Source of the DNA: an uncultured Clostridia bacterium
GTDB taxonomy: Bacteria > Bacillota > Clostridia > TANB77 > CAG-508
Assembly (NCBI GenBank): GCA_934148985.1
Contig: CAKPDO010000004.1
Coordinates: forward strand, 1 to 58,664
Reading direction: 5' to 3'
Length of the DNA stretch: 58,664 bases
Shown: positions 27,459 through 37,566 of the stretch, in pieces
Layout of the letters: each line of letters starts with the position of its first letter
Position numbering within the stretch: the stretch's first letter is position 1
Made by a program: the position numbers and the translations under genes
The notes under the pieces: model-generated
The model's database searches: none
Told to the model about the DNA's origin: nothing
Seen by the model: only the letters and a program-made list of their open reading frames with translations

Positions 27459-29942
27459 ATGCTAGAGAAAAGACCAATCTTAATAGCAGTAATCGGATAT
27501 ATTTTAGGAATATTAATGGGGCTATATTGTAAAATCAGTATAGTCCTTTTTTATGTTTTAATATTTCTTGTGTATGTGGTTACCAAAAATGAAAAACGAA
27601 AAAACAAATTTAAACTGTTTTCAATTAGACGATATTCGAGATACGTAAAAATTTTATTTAATAAAAGTGTATTAAAGATAATTATTATATTTTCGATTAT
27701 ATCAAATACAATAGTGTTATTTGAAAATTATAAATATGAAAATTTGTATAGTAATTTAGATGGAAAAAATTGTAAACTAAATGGAATAGTATGTGAAGTG
27801 GAAGAAAAAAGAATTAAAGTAAAAATAACAAACATTAAATATAAAAATACATATGTATATGTTTATAAAGAAACGGAAGAAATTAAGTATGGTGATAAAA
27901 TTGCTTTTGGTGGAATTTTTATGAAACCAGAAAAACGTTCTAATTACAAAGGATTTGATAGATTTGAATATTACAAAACTAAGAAAATATATGGAACAGT
28001 AAAATGCGAGAAAATAATTATTTTAGCTAAAAACACAAGATGGAGTTTTAAAAAATTTACGAACTATATAGCATCAAAAATAAATGAAGAATTTGAAAAA
28101 TCAAATTTAAGTACAGAAGAAAAAGCTATGTTAAAAGGAATGATTTTAGGAAAAAAGGATGATATGGAAGAAAAAACTATAGAAAATTTTAACAAAAGCA
28201 ATATATCATATATTTTAGCTGTATCTGGAATGCATGTTTCATATATAATTTTATTTTCAGAGTTTATATTCAAAAAAATATTTGGAAAACATTACTCAAA
28301 ATTGATGAGCAGCATAATAATTTTAATTTATATGAGTATAGTAAATTTTACGCCATCTATTGTGAGAGCTGGAATTGCTGGTATAATTATGGTTATGTCA
28401 AATTTTGTTTATAGAAAAAATGATACATTTGAAGCATTAAGTATAGCGCTGTTAATAATACTTGTTCAAAATCCGTTTTCTATAAAGGATATTGGATTGC
28501 AGCTATCATTTGGTGCGACAATTGGAATTGTTATATTTCAAGAGCCATTAAAAAAATTTTATGAAATATGGGTTGAAAAAATTAATAGACGAGTTATAAG
28601 AAAGGGTAAAAGAAATTTTGTAATTGATATTTTAAAAAGTAAAATAGTAAAAATTTTTATAGATTCTATAATTTTAACAATTTCAGCATCAATTTTAATA
28701 GTTCCAATTTTAATTTTATCTTTTAATATGTTGCCTTTTTTGAGTTTAATAATAAGCATTATAGCAGGACTTATAGTAGGACCTATAATGATTTTGGGAA
28801 TAATTTTTATTTTTATAAAAATTGAAATAATTAAAATTTTGCTCTCAATGTTAATTAAAAGTTTAATTTTTCTTTCAAATTTAGGTAGTCAAATGCCGTT
28901 AAATCAAATATATATAGTAACACCAAGTATTGGAATAGTTGTAATTTATTATATAGTTATTTTGATATTTAATGTTATGATAAAAATATATTTAGAAAAA
29001 AATCCAAATATGTTTGAACAAAGAATTAAGAATATAAGAAGTCTTATAAAGTATAAAATAAAATTATATTCAAAAAAAATAATATCATTAGTTCTCATAG
29101 TTAGTATATTAAACATTTTTGTGTCAGGTATTCCTAAAAATTTAAGAGTATATTTTGTTGATGTGGGGCAAGGTGATAGTACATTGATTTTAACGCCTAA
29201 AAATAAGTCAATTTTAATAGATGGAGGAGGAAGTGAGAATAAAGACTCTAATTATAATGTTGGAAAAAGTGTATTAATGCCATATTTACTTGATAGAAAA
29301 ATTGCTGTTATAGATTATGTAATTTTTAGTCATATGGATTCAGACCATGCCCAAGGACTACTTTATGTTATAGAAAATATGAAAGTCAAAAACATAGTTA
29401 TCGGAAGACAATTTGAGAATAGTAAAAATTTTGAAAATTTAATAAAAATTGTAAATAACAAAAAAATAAATATTGTAGTTGTAGAAAAAGGTGATATCAT
29501 TTATATTGAAAATAACGTATTTTTCAAGGTTTTGTGGCCTGATAGCAATCAAATGATTTCAGATAATGCTATTAATAATAATTCTTTAGTATGTAAATTA
29601 GAATATAAAAACTTTTCAATGCTTTTTACAGGTGACATAGAAAAAATAGCTGAAATGAAAATACTAGAAATCTATAAAAATAATTTGAATTTACTTAAAT
29701 CTAATATTTTAAAAGTTGCACATCATGGGTCAAAGACATCTTCTTGTTTAGAATTTGTAGAGGCTGTTAAACCTAAAATTTCTCTAATTGGAGTTGGAAA
29801 AAACAATAAATTTGGGCATCCATCAGATATTACTTTGAAAAATTTAGAAGAAACAAAGGTTTATAGAACAGATGAAATGGGGGAAATATCTATTGTAAGT
29901 GATGGAAAGAAATATAAAATAGAAACATTTATTAAAAAATGA
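27459..29942 (+). CDS. comEC: ComEC/Rec2 DNA-uptake channel
   Basis: An 827-aa membrane protein with an N-terminal helix pair and OB-like region, a competence domain of many transmembrane helices (VSGMHVSYI, ILVQNPFSI), and a C-terminal metallo-beta-lactamase-like domain (FVDVGQGDS, SHMDSDHAQG, VAHHGSKTS). Full length for the family. It forms the inner-membrane channel importing single-stranded DNA; the C-terminal domain is thought to degrade the other strand. ATG right after GGAGGATT, in an operon with the NlpC/P60 gene. No in-frame CGG. Confidence 0.92.
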   Translation: MLEKRPILIAVIGYILGILMGLYCKISIVLFYVLIFLVYVVTKNEKRKNKFKLFSIRRYSRYVKILFNKSVLKIIIIFSIISNTIVLFENYKYENLYSNLDGKNCKLNGIVCEVEEKRIKVKITNIKYKNTYVYVYKETEEIKYGDKIAFGGIFMKPEKRSNYKGFDRFEYYKTKKIYGTVKCEKIIILAKNTRWSFKKFTNYIASKINEEFEKSNLSTEEKAMLKGMILGKKDDMEEKTIENFNKSNISYILAVSGMHVSYIILFSEFIFKKIFGKHYSKLMSSIIILIYMSIVNFTPSIVRAGIAGIIMVMSNFVYRKNDTFEALSIALLIILVQNPFSIKDIGLQLSFGATIGIVIFQEPLKKFYEIWVEKINRRVIRKGKRNFVIDILKSKIVKIFIDSIILTISASILIVPILILSFNMLPFLSLIISIIAGLIVGPIMILGIIFIFIKIEIIKILLSMLIKSLIFLSNLGSQMPLNQIYIVTPSIGIVVIYYIVILIFNVMIKIYLEKNPNMFEQRIKNIRSLIKYKIKLYSKKIISLVLIVSILNIFVSGIPKNLRVYFVDVGQGDSTLILTPKNKSILIDGGGSENKDSNYNVGKSVLMPYLLDRKIAVIDYVIFSHMDSDHAQGLLYVIENMKVKNIVIGRQFENSKNFENLIKIVNNKKINIVVVEKGDIIYIENNVFFKVLWPDSNQMISDNAINNNSLVCKLEYKNFSMLFTGDIEKIAEMKILEIYKNNLNLLKSNILKVAHHGSKTSSCLEFVEAVKPKISLIGVGKNNKFGHPSDITLKNLEETKVYRTDEMGEISIVSDGKKYKIETFIKK

Positions 29943-29989
29943 ATAAAACTGAATAAATATGCCAAAATATGTAAAGAGGTGTATTTAAT

Positions 29990-30418
29990 ATGTGGAAAAA
30001 GATTTTGTTTAGTATTATATTGATAATTATTTTTATTGGTGGAATAGAATTTTTTTATGTATCTAAAAGAGAAAAAATGAATGACACAAAAAATATTGTG
30101 GAAAATGAAACAGAATTGTCAAGAAAATATGTTAAGGATGAATGTTTAAATGAGTGGGAGGATTATAGTAAAACTGTTCAAAATGAAATAATGGAAACTA
30201 GCCAAAGCTTAAATGATGAAAATAGGCCTTATATTTTAAGGGAAAAAGATGGTTTTATAAATGTTTATTATATAAATGAAAGTGGGGAAGAGATTTTATA
30301 TAGAGTTACAGACATAAGTGTAAAATTTCTTGGTGAAAATGATATAAAAGAATTGAAGCAAGGAATAGAAGTGATAGGAACTCAAAAATTAAATGAAATG
30401 TTAGAAGACTTTGAGTAA
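29990..30418 (+). CDS. Small membrane-anchored protein
   Basis: A 142-aa protein with a single N-terminal transmembrane helix (LFSIILIIIFIGGIEFFYV) and an acidic extracytoplasmic domain including DGFINVYYIN. The family is not recognised; it resembles small forespore- or wall-facing hypothetical proteins of Clostridia. It lies 47 bases after comEC with AAAGAGGTG upstream, likely co-transcribed. Confidence 0.6.
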   Translation: MWKKILFSIILIIIFIGGIEFFYVSKREKMNDTKNIVENETELSRKYVKDECLNEWEDYSKTVQNEIMETSQSLNDENRPYILREKDGFINVYYINESGEEILYRVTDISVKFLGENDIKELKQGIEVIGTQKLNEMLEDFE

Positions 30419-30490
30419 AATATTTTTATAAATCCATTGATATTTTTTAATATTTATAATAAAATATGAACGAAAGAAAGGGGGATACAA

Positions 30491-32436
30491 ATGAACAAAA
30501 CAAAGAAAATACTGATAGTTCTAATGTTTTTTGGAATATTTATAATACTTGGAAACACAAAGAGTAATGCAGGAAGTCTATATCTAAACAATCTTGATTT
30601 TGATGTACAGATAAATCAAGATGGAAGTATGAATGTAACTGAAACTTGGGACATTTCGGTAGAAGAAACAAACACACTATTTAAAACATTCAAAACAGAT
30701 TCAAGCAAATATTCATCAATATCAAATGTGCAAGTAGTAGAAATTACAGAGGGAACTAAAAAAAATTTTAGTCAAGTTAATTCTATTATGTATCATGTAA
30801 CAAAAGATTGTTATTATGGACTAAAAAATAGTCAGGGAAACTTCGAAATTGCATGGGGCGTAGGAATGGATGATACAAGAGGAACAAAAAAATATCAAAT
30901 ATCATATAAGGTAAATGATGTAATTGCTAAATATCAAGACTATGCTGAATTATATTGGCAATTTATTGGAAGTGATTTTAGGATAAATTGTAATAAAATC
31001 ACTGGAAAAATTTTACTACCTCGAAATGCAACATCTACAGATGAAATAAAAGTTTGGGGACATACTGAGGGATTAAATGGTGAAATTTATGCGACATCTA
31101 CAAATACAATAGAATTTGAGTTAAATAAATTTTATGCCGGAAGATATGTTGAAGTAAGAACATTATTTCCAAAAGAGATGATAAGCTCGACAAAAAGGAT
31201 ATATTCAAAAAATATATTAGATGAAGTTATATCAGAAGAAACTGTATGGGCAGATGAAGCAAATGCAAGAAGGGAAGAAGCAGAAAATGTCGAAAAAATG
31301 ATATTAGCTATATTTGGAATAGGTGTAGCTATAATAGATGTGTTACTTATTAGAAAATCTATGAAAATTTTTAAAGAGGCATCAGAAAAAACAAAGATTA
31401 TGCCATCAATGGAAATGGAGTATTATAGGGAACTACCAAGAAAAAATGCAACACCGGCTCAAGCTGTATACGAACAAGGCGAAATATTAAGCTCAGTTTC
31501 TACAAATCAAATGGGAAATATTTTTTCAGCAACTTTGCTTGATTTAAGTTTAAAAAAATATATAGAATTTGTTGAAAATCCTGGAGATAAGAAAAATATT
31601 ATTATAAATATTCTAAAAAAAGGCCAGGACTCAGACCTTGAAAAAACTGAAAAAATAGTATTTAGGTACATATTAAGAGCTTCTAAAGATGATACACAGG
31701 TAACTGTTAAAGAGATTGAAAAATATATGAAGAAACATTCATCAGGACTAATAGGAATAAAGGAAGATATTGAAAGTTCTACAATAGACGAATTAAAAAA
31801 GAACAAACTTTATGATGAAAAAGGAGCTGAAGAAAAAAGAAAATTCAGCTTAAAAGTTACAATGAATATGTCTTTGGTACTTATCGAAATATTTATCGGA
31901 ATTAGTTTGATAACAACGTTATCTTATTTTGTTAATGAGAAAATATTGATGGTTGGAGTTATAAGTGTAATAGCACTTACAATATTAAAAACAATAGCAC
32001 TTATGAAGTATAATAAAAAAATAACAGTATATACACAAAGCGGTACAGATGAAAAACAAATGTGGATAGGACTAAAAAAATATATGGAAGATTTCTCTAT
32101 GTTAAATGAAAGAGAAATTCCAGAAATTGCAATATGGGAACATTTTTTAGTATATGCAACTGCATTTGGAATTGCTGACAAGGTAATAAAACAATTAAAA
32201 GCTGTATATAAACAACTAGGAAGAAGCTTTGAATTTGATGAATCTTATGGTTATATGTATTTTATGACAAATAACAATTTCTCATCAAGCTTTACAAATT
32301 CAGTGAGTTCAGCATTTTCATCAGCATATTCATCAAACTATTCATCTTCACACTCGTCAGGCTTTGGAGGCGGCGGAGGCTTCTCTGGAGGCGGAGGAGG
32401 AGGCCGGTGGCCGGAGGTGGCGGCGGCGGTCGATAA
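30491..32436 (+). CDS. DUF2207 membrane protein with Gly-rich tail, two +1 shifts at CGG
   Basis: About 647 aa. A signal peptide, a DUF2207 extracellular beta domain (to about residue 240), a transmembrane helix near 270-285, a cytoplasmic part, and two more helices near 460-500. Family members end in a Ser-rich then Gly-rich tail. Here the tail reads GFGGGGGFSGGGGGG, then in-frame CGG at 32405: as Arg, the frame leaves Gly and runs through the intergenic repeat to 32515. Skipping C32405 and then C32412 (again an in-frame CGG) keeps pure Gly codons to CGA TAA at 32436. The doubly shifted end matches the family; the unshifted end does not. GAAAGGGGG upstream of ATG. Confidence 0.85.
32405..32415 (+). 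other. CGG +1 recoding sites 4 and 5 (CGGT and CGGA, DUF2207 tail)
   Basis: GGC CGG TGG CCG in frame 0. Reading (C)GGT GGC (C)GGA GGT GGC continues the poly-Gly tail; the two sites are only one codon (GGC) apart plus the shifted codon. Confidence 0.75.
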
Positions 32437-32451
32437 TTGGGGTACATTGCA

Positions 32452-32567
32452 TTGGGTACATTGGGACCGGTTCTTTTTGGGTAATTTTCCCCATTGGGAC
32501 CGGTTCTTTTTGTGACAGACCCAAAAAGACCCAAAAAGACCCAAAAAGAACCGGTCCATTTGTGCCA
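32452..32567. repeat. Cluster of inverted and direct ACCGGT-type repeats
   Basis: Two reverse copies (GGGACCGGTTCTTTTTGGG near 32463 and GGGACCGGTTCTTTTTGTG near 32496), then CCCAAAAAGA three times in tandem (32519-32549) ending in AACCGGTCC. The opposed arms could form a long hairpin between the DUF2207 and MYG1-like genes. Confidence 0.85.
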
Positions 32568-32589
32568 AAAAAAGAAAAGAGGTAAAAAA

Positions 32590-33510
32590 ATGAATGTAAA
32601 AATAACAAAAAATATAAAAGAAGCAAATTGTATAACACATGCAGGAACATTTCATGCAGATGAAATATTTGCAACACTTATTTTATCAAAAATAATACCA
32701 GAAATAAGTTTGATAAGATTACCAGAAGTTAATGAGAAAGAAAGAAATGAAGCAAATAAAGATGCAATAATATATGACATAGGTCGCAAGGAGTATGACC
32801 ATCATCAATTAGGTGGAAATGGAGAAAGAGAAAATGGAGTAAAATATGCGGCTTGTGGCTTGATTTGGAAAGCTTTTGGAAGAAAATTATTAGAAAAATA
32901 TGATGTAAAGGAAATTGATTATACATTAGATTATATAGACAGAAATTTAATTCAATTTATAGATTCGAATGATAATGGCCAACTTCCAAAACTACAAACG
33001 AGTTACAGAAATGTACATTTGTCGCACATTATTTCATTGTTTAATCCTAAATGGGACGAAAATGTGGATAGTGATAACAATTTTATGAGAGCATTAAGTG
33101 TATGTGATATTATTTTTGATGAATTTTTGCACGATACTTTTTCAAAAATGAAGGCAAAAGAAATCATTGATAAAGCAATAGAAAATTCAAAAGATGGTAT
33201 AATGGTACTTGATACATTTGCTCCTTGGAAAGAGTTTTTATTAAATTCTAAAAATGAGAAAGCAAAAGATATTAATTTTACTGTTTTCCCATCTTCTAGA
33301 GGAGGATATAATGTTTATGCCGTTCCAATCGAGCTTGGAAGCTTTGAAAATAAAAAGAGTTTGCCTATTAAGTGGAGAGGGCTAAGTAATAGTGATTTAC
33401 AAGAAGTTACAGGTGTTAAAACAGCTAGATTTTGCCACAATGCTGGTTTTATTTGCAGCGCTGATAGCAAAGAAGGCGCTTTGGAATTGGCGGCTATGGC
33501 AAATTCGTAA
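32590..33510 (+). CDS. MYG1/UPF0160 family protein
   Basis: A 306-aa protein from ATG 32590 with AGAGGTAAAAAA upstream; the longer in-frame start lies in the repeat. HAGTFHADEIFA near the N-terminus and YDIGRKEYDHHQ are the metal-binding His/Asp motifs of the MYG1 family, related to DHH phosphoesterases and reported as 3'-5' RNA exonucleases in eukaryotes; the bacterial role is unclear. No in-frame CGG. Confidence 0.85.
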   Translation: MNVKITKNIKEANCITHAGTFHADEIFATLILSKIIPEISLIRLPEVNEKERNEANKDAIIYDIGRKEYDHHQLGGNGERENGVKYAACGLIWKAFGRKLLEKYDVKEIDYTLDYIDRNLIQFIDSNDNGQLPKLQTSYRNVHLSHIISLFNPKWDENVDSDNNFMRALSVCDIIFDEFLHDTFSKMKAKEIIDKAIENSKDGIMVLDTFAPWKEFLLNSKNEKAKDINFTVFPSSRGGYNVYAVPIELGSFENKKSLPIKWRGLSNSDLQEVTGVKTARFCHNAGFICSADSKEGALELAAMANS

Positions 33511-33607
33511 TTGCTTACATTTTGGGAAAGGGAATTTCGGTGCGAGTGTGTAGCATGGCACAATTGGGGACAGAGTATTTTTGAATAAATAAAAATAATT
33601 AAAACAG

Positions 33608-33636
33608 TTGACATAATTAACATAACGTGCTAAAAT
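33608..33636 (+). promoter_or_regulatory. Promoter of the unknown island gene
   Basis: TTGACA, 17-base spacer, TAAAAT. Confidence 0.75.
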
Positions 33637-33690
33637 AACCTATGGCAAAATTTTAGCAGTATAGAGTTGCCTAAAACCAAAGAAAGGAAA

Positions 33691-33717
33691 ATGGGATGTA
33701 AAAAAACACCCAAGTAG
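33691..33717 (+). CDS. Short leader ORF in frame with the next gene
   Basis: ATG after GAAAGGAAA opens eight codons (MGCKKTPK) ending at TAG, followed by two AAA codons and the ATG of the main gene in the same frame. The layout is the same as at 2687-2732. Confidence 0.3.
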   Translation: MGCKKTPK

Positions 33718-33723
33718 AAAAAA

Positions 33724-35157
33724 ATGCAAAGTCAAGGTATTTTAATGATTGATTCGGAAATGGATGGATTTGTTGCTGAAGCAATAAAGGCGGCAAATGA
33801 ATCCAAGCTGAAAAAAGAGCAAGAAGCAAAACAGAATAAGTCTGTTAAAACTGAGAATCCAGTGTTCAAAAGAATTACAGATGACAATGGCTTCAAAGAA
33901 AACGACGCGAAAATGCTAGCCATTATGTACGTCGATTTGGCTCCAAACGATGAAGATGGAGAGATCTCAGCAAAAATGATGTCTGAATTCATTAGGGATA
34001 CCATCAAAAAGGAATATCCGGATGAATATGAAACAAAGATTAAGCCATATTATGATATGGAAAATCCTATGCCTGAATTTAAAAAAGAGAAGGCTAAGAT
34101 TTGGGTCAAGAATTTCTGGAAGCGCTTTAGAACTGTGGAAAATGCTTATAAATATTCCAAAAGTTTTAGAGAACTGGCTAAAAGGATTGCACCAAAGTTG
34201 GATGCTCCAACGACAATGGGGGTAGTAGAACGGTGTAAATGGCTGAGGCTTTGGGTGTTTGTGATTAGAGACCAAGCCATGTATTGGTATGATGTTGAAC
34301 ATGGACTGAAGCTTAATATGAGGAGAATCAAAGAATATGATAAAAATCTTGAATTAACTCCAGAGCTGATGGTAAAATATGAAAAAGCATTTTTTTCAAA
34401 AATACCAGAAAATGGTCTGATGCTTGATATGCTTAAAGCTTTTATTTCTATATATCCTGAAAAAATCCAAAAAGACATAAAAGCATTTGCTGAATTTGAA
34501 AAAAATGATGCAAGTGAATTAAATGCAGGATATGTAAGGAAGACGTTGAAAAAAGAGTTATTTCCTTCTATGTGGATTTCTTCAATGTGGTGCTTCTGTA
34601 TGAAAAACGGAGTATGCGAATTTAAAGTGCTGTTGCTTTCAAATGCAGTTGAGGCATTTAAAAAGGGATTAAATAAGTATAATACATTTCTTAATCCGGC
34701 AACTGATCCTTTTAAAGGTTTTTCTACAAGAAACTTCAAGCGCTACAAATTGGGAAGGGTGACCGAAGATGGTATAGAAAAAACATTTGCGGTGACATCA
34801 CAGAACGAACTTCAGATGTATGTTGAGGTTTACAAGTGGCTGTTACTTCACCCTGATTTTGAATTTGGTGTGGGTAGCGAAAAGAAAACCCTTGAAGGCT
34901 ATGGATATGAAAATCTTTTAGTCGATCCTGAAGAAGAACAAAAAGAACTTTTTAGCGAGATGAAGCAGAAAATAGCAGGATCACAGAAAGAGGCAAAGAA
35001 AGTTGCTGAAGCACTTAGGAGAATTAAGATATTTGGAGAGAAGATAGCATCAGAGTCTGACATTAAATATCTGAAATTTTTTAAGTACATGCTGAAAAAT
35101 GAACCAAATGCTTTACCTAAAAATATGGTAAATGTTTATGGAAAAGCATTTATGTAA
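33724..35157 (+). CDS. Unknown 477-aa island protein
   Basis: The family is not recognised. It is a cytosolic, mostly helical, charged protein with aromatic-rich stretches (KWLRLWVFVIRDQAMYWYD, MWISSMWCFCMKNG) and no signal peptide. Base composition is less AT-rich than the neighbours, and it has its own promoter (33608) and strong terminator (35187), so it is a single-gene insertion. CGG at 34231-34233 (Val-Glu-Arg-Cys) is read as a triplet. The start has no ribosome binding site of its own and follows an in-frame leader ORF. Confidence 0.65.
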   Translation: MQSQGILMIDSEMDGFVAEAIKAANESKLKKEQEAKQNKSVKTENPVFKRITDDNGFKENDAKMLAIMYVDLAPNDEDGEISAKMMSEFIRDTIKKEYPDEYETKIKPYYDMENPMPEFKKEKAKIWVKNFWKRFRTVENAYKYSKSFRELAKRIAPKLDAPTTMGVVERCKWLRLWVFVIRDQAMYWYDVEHGLKLNMRRIKEYDKNLELTPELMVKYEKAFFSKIPENGLMLDMLKAFISIYPEKIQKDIKAFAEFEKNDASELNAGYVRKTLKKELFPSMWISSMWCFCMKNGVCEFKVLLLSNAVEAFKKGLNKYNTFLNPATDPFKGFSTRNFKRYKLGRVTEDGIEKTFAVTSQNELQMYVEVYKWLLLHPDFEFGVGSEKKTLEGYGYENLLVDPEEEQKELFSEMKQKIAGSQKEAKKVAEALRRIKIFGEKIASESDIKYLKFFKYMLKNEPNALPKNMVNVYGKAFM

Positions 35158-35183
35158 GTAACAAACAAGGTAAAAAAACTCTA

Positions 35184-35220
35184 TACCCCCGCTGCGATTT
35201 ATTTCGCAGCGGGGTTTTTC
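35184..35220 (+). terminator. Strong intrinsic terminator
   Basis: CCCCGCTGCGA / TTCGCAGCGGGG stem followed by TTTTT. Confidence 0.9.
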
Positions 35221-35334
35221 AAAATTACGAAAGAAAATTAAAATAATAGAGAAAATTAAATTAGTATAAAAATTTTAAATGCAAAGTAAAAAAAATGGGA
35301 AAATGGAAAAAAATGGAAAAAATAGAAAAATATA

Positions 35335-35363
35335 TTGTAATTTAAAATAAAAAGTGGTATAAT
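35335..35363 (+). promoter_or_regulatory. Promoter of the GGDEF gene
   Basis: TTGTAA, 17-base spacer, TATAAT. The 120-base leader has a small inverted repeat (AAGTTC ... GGACTT); no c-di-GMP riboswitch was recognised. The rest of 35221-35334 is AT-rich with no gene seen. Confidence 0.65.
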
Positions 35364-35484
35364 ATCCAATGTTGTTAAGGCAAAAAAAAAGTTCAATTAT
35401 TTGGACTTGTTCACATAATAAAGTTTGATGTCTAAATCAAATTTCATTTTAAGGAAAATTAAGACAATTAAGGAGGACAAAAGC

Positions 35485-36642
35485 ATGGGATACTATGAAA
35501 CAATAATTTTGTTAACAATCGTTTCCATGGGAGTAATGGCAATAGTAGTGGGGACAAGTAAAAACTTTAAAACACGGGCGCAAAGAGGTTTAATTATTTC
35601 ATTTATAATAATTATACTTTGCGCAGCGAGCGAGCTTTTTGTAGTGATTTTAAATGAAAGAAATCTGAAAATGTCGGCTATAAGAGACATTCTGAGACTT
35701 CTTAAATTTATTTTTATGCCAATCATGCCAATAATTGCTTCAAAAGCATTGTTTGGAAAAGTAAAGGAAGACAATTTAACCTTTATTTTAGGTTTGATTG
35801 TAAGAATTTACTTAATGATTGGTGCTTGCTTAGTGGTCGCTGGATGGTTTTGCTTCTCAGTTGGTGGCAGTAGTTTTGCCGAAAGAAGGGATTTCTATGA
35901 AACCATGATGCATAACATATATATTGTTGCATTTTTAATTTCAACTTTATATATGCTTGTACAAGCGATACAATTTAGTAAAGTTTATCAAAACAAAGGC
36001 AGGGAGCAACTTGTAGCTATATGTTGCTTTGTGGTTTTGGGAGCAGTAGTCCAGATACTTAATAGAAAATTAAGAACTGTCTGGATTACAATAGATATAA
36101 CAGCGGTATTTTTGTTTATCTATTATGATGAGCTTATCTTGTGTATAGATGGATTAACGGGGCTGTTAAATCAAAAAAGCCTTGTAAATTATCTAACAAA
36201 CGAAGCAAGTGAGCGGAAAAGATGTATTGTTATAGTCTTTGATGTAAATGATTTTAAGTACATAAATGATGCTTATGGTCATTCGGCAGGAGATGAAATA
36301 TTGATAGCAGTAAGTGATGTGTTGAAAGAGTCTTACAGGAATGTAGGAGAATGCTATCGAATGGGTGGTGATGAATTTGCTGTTATTATGTTAAAAGACA
36401 TAGAAAAAATTCAGCAGATAAATGAGCACTTTATTAAAAATCTTGAAGAGAAGAGAGAGAGTTTAAAGAAAGATAAATTGCCTGAATTGCCACATATATC
36501 GTATGGAACAGCAATTTATGAACCGAGTAATAGAAAAAAGCAAACTTTGCCAGATACACAAAAGCTTGCTGATGCAGATATGTATGCCAATAAAGAGGCA
36601 TACTATCAAAAAAATCCCAAAAAAAACCTTAAAAAAATGTGA
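35485..36642 (+). CDS. Membrane-bound GGDEF diguanylate cyclase
   Basis: A 385-aa protein; ATG 35485 behind AAGGAGGAC is preferred over an in-frame ATG at 35425. Six or seven transmembrane helices span the N-terminal 210 residues, then a GGDEF domain with FDVNDFKYINDAYGH and the active-site loop MGGDEF. It would make c-di-GMP from two GTP. Two in-frame CGG codons (35575 and 36214) are read as triplets, grouping it with the island genes even though its composition is closer to the host. Confidence 0.85.
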   Translation: MGYYETIILLTIVSMGVMAIVVGTSKNFKTRAQRGLIISFIIIILCAASELFVVILNERNLKMSAIRDILRLLKFIFMPIMPIIASKALFGKVKEDNLTFILGLIVRIYLMIGACLVVAGWFCFSVGGSSFAERRDFYETMMHNIYIVAFLISTLYMLVQAIQFSKVYQNKGREQLVAICCFVVLGAVVQILNRKLRTVWITIDITAVFLFIYYDELILCIDGLTGLLNQKSLVNYLTNEASERKRCIVIVFDVNDFKYINDAYGHSAGDEILIAVSDVLKESYRNVGECYRMGGDEFAVIMLKDIEKIQQINEHFIKNLEEKRESLKKDKLPELPHISYGTAIYEPSNRKKQTLPDTQKLADADMYANKEAYYQKNPKKNLKKM

Positions 36643-36653
36643 ACATCAAAAGG

Positions 36654-36679
36654 CACAGGAGTAATATCCTGTGTCTTTT
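36654..36679 (+). terminator. Intrinsic terminator after the GGDEF gene
   Basis: CACAGGA / TCCTGTG stem followed by TCTTTT. Confidence 0.65.
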
Positions 36680-36773
36680 GCTATAAAAAAACAAAAAACT
36701 ATATACAAAACAAGAAAAATAATGTATAATAAAAAGCGTTCAAAAAAGAACCAAAAGAAAGGGATGTAAAGAA

Positions 36774-37472
36774 ATGAAGAAAAAAATATTTATAACTATA
36801 GGAGTAATTGTAGCAATAATAATAGCAATAATTGCGTATATGGTAGTATCAGACATGATACAAGAAAAGAAGTTAAACGAAGAATTTAGTTATGTTGATG
36901 GCTTAGTAGAAAACGAAGAAAGACAAACTGAAGAAATAAAGAACGCTTTAGAAAGAATAGTAACAAAAGGAGATTACGCCAAAGTAGAAACATCGTACAA
37001 AAAATACTTAAAAGACATCTATGAAAACATAGAAAATTTAACTAAAATATTAGAAGATGATGAAATTACAAATAGCTTAACAGCTAAAAATTATCAAGAA
37101 GATGGACCAGAATTCGTAAAAACAAAAGAATATTTAAGTAAAACAAAAAAATCACTAGAAGATGGAAAAAATACATATTATGAATTATTAACTGAAGATG
37201 GAGCAATGAAATATATAAAAACAATGGAATTAGATTCATATTATGAGGATATTTATAAAAATGAAATAAATGGCTATATAAGTGAAGAAGAACATGAAAA
37301 CAAAACAGTTGAAGAATCAATTAATGATGTAATAAGTTTATTGGATACATCAGAAAAAATCATAAATTTTCTAAGTGATAATAAAGACTCATGGACAATT
37401 GAAGATGAATCAATAGTGTTTAATACGCAAAAGTTATCTGATGAATATGAAAAAATGGCAGATGAAATATAA
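36774..37472 (+). CDS. Membrane-anchored acidic coiled-coil protein
   Basis: A 232-aa protein with one N-terminal transmembrane helix (IFITIGVIVAIIIAIIAYMVV) and an extracytoplasmic helical, Glu/Lys-rich domain likely to form coiled coils. The family is not recognised. AAAGGGATG upstream; a partial repeat remnant (CAAAAAAGAACC) lies just before it. Own terminator downstream. Confidence 0.6.
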   Translation: MKKKIFITIGVIVAIIIAIIAYMVVSDMIQEKKLNEEFSYVDGLVENEERQTEEIKNALERIVTKGDYAKVETSYKKYLKDIYENIENLTKILEDDEITNSLTAKNYQEDGPEFVKTKEYLSKTKKSLEDGKNTYYELLTEDGAMKYIKTMELDSYYEDIYKNEINGYISEEEHENKTVEESINDVISLLDTSEKIINFLSDNKDSWTIEDESIVFNTQKLSDEYEKMADEI

Positions 37473-37517
37473 AAAAAGACTTGTTTGCAAAAATTATTGC
37501 AAGCGAAGTCTTTTTTA
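37473..37517 (+). terminator. Intrinsic terminator
   Basis: AAAGACTT..TTGCAA / TTGCAA..GAAGTCTTT interrupted stem followed by TTTTTT. Confidence 0.75.
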
Positions 37518-37566
37518 TATGTGTAATAAATAGATATAAAATAGTAAAAAATAGGAGAGTAAAAAG

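Noticed and set aside
32437..32515. Trp/Phe-rich C-terminus of the DUF2207 protein
   Set aside because: It is the translation of the intergenic repeat; the doubly shifted frame gives the expected Gly tail and stops before it.
35364..35484. c-di-GMP riboswitch before the GGDEF gene
   Set aside because: The leader has only a small hairpin; no GEMM-type core was recognised.
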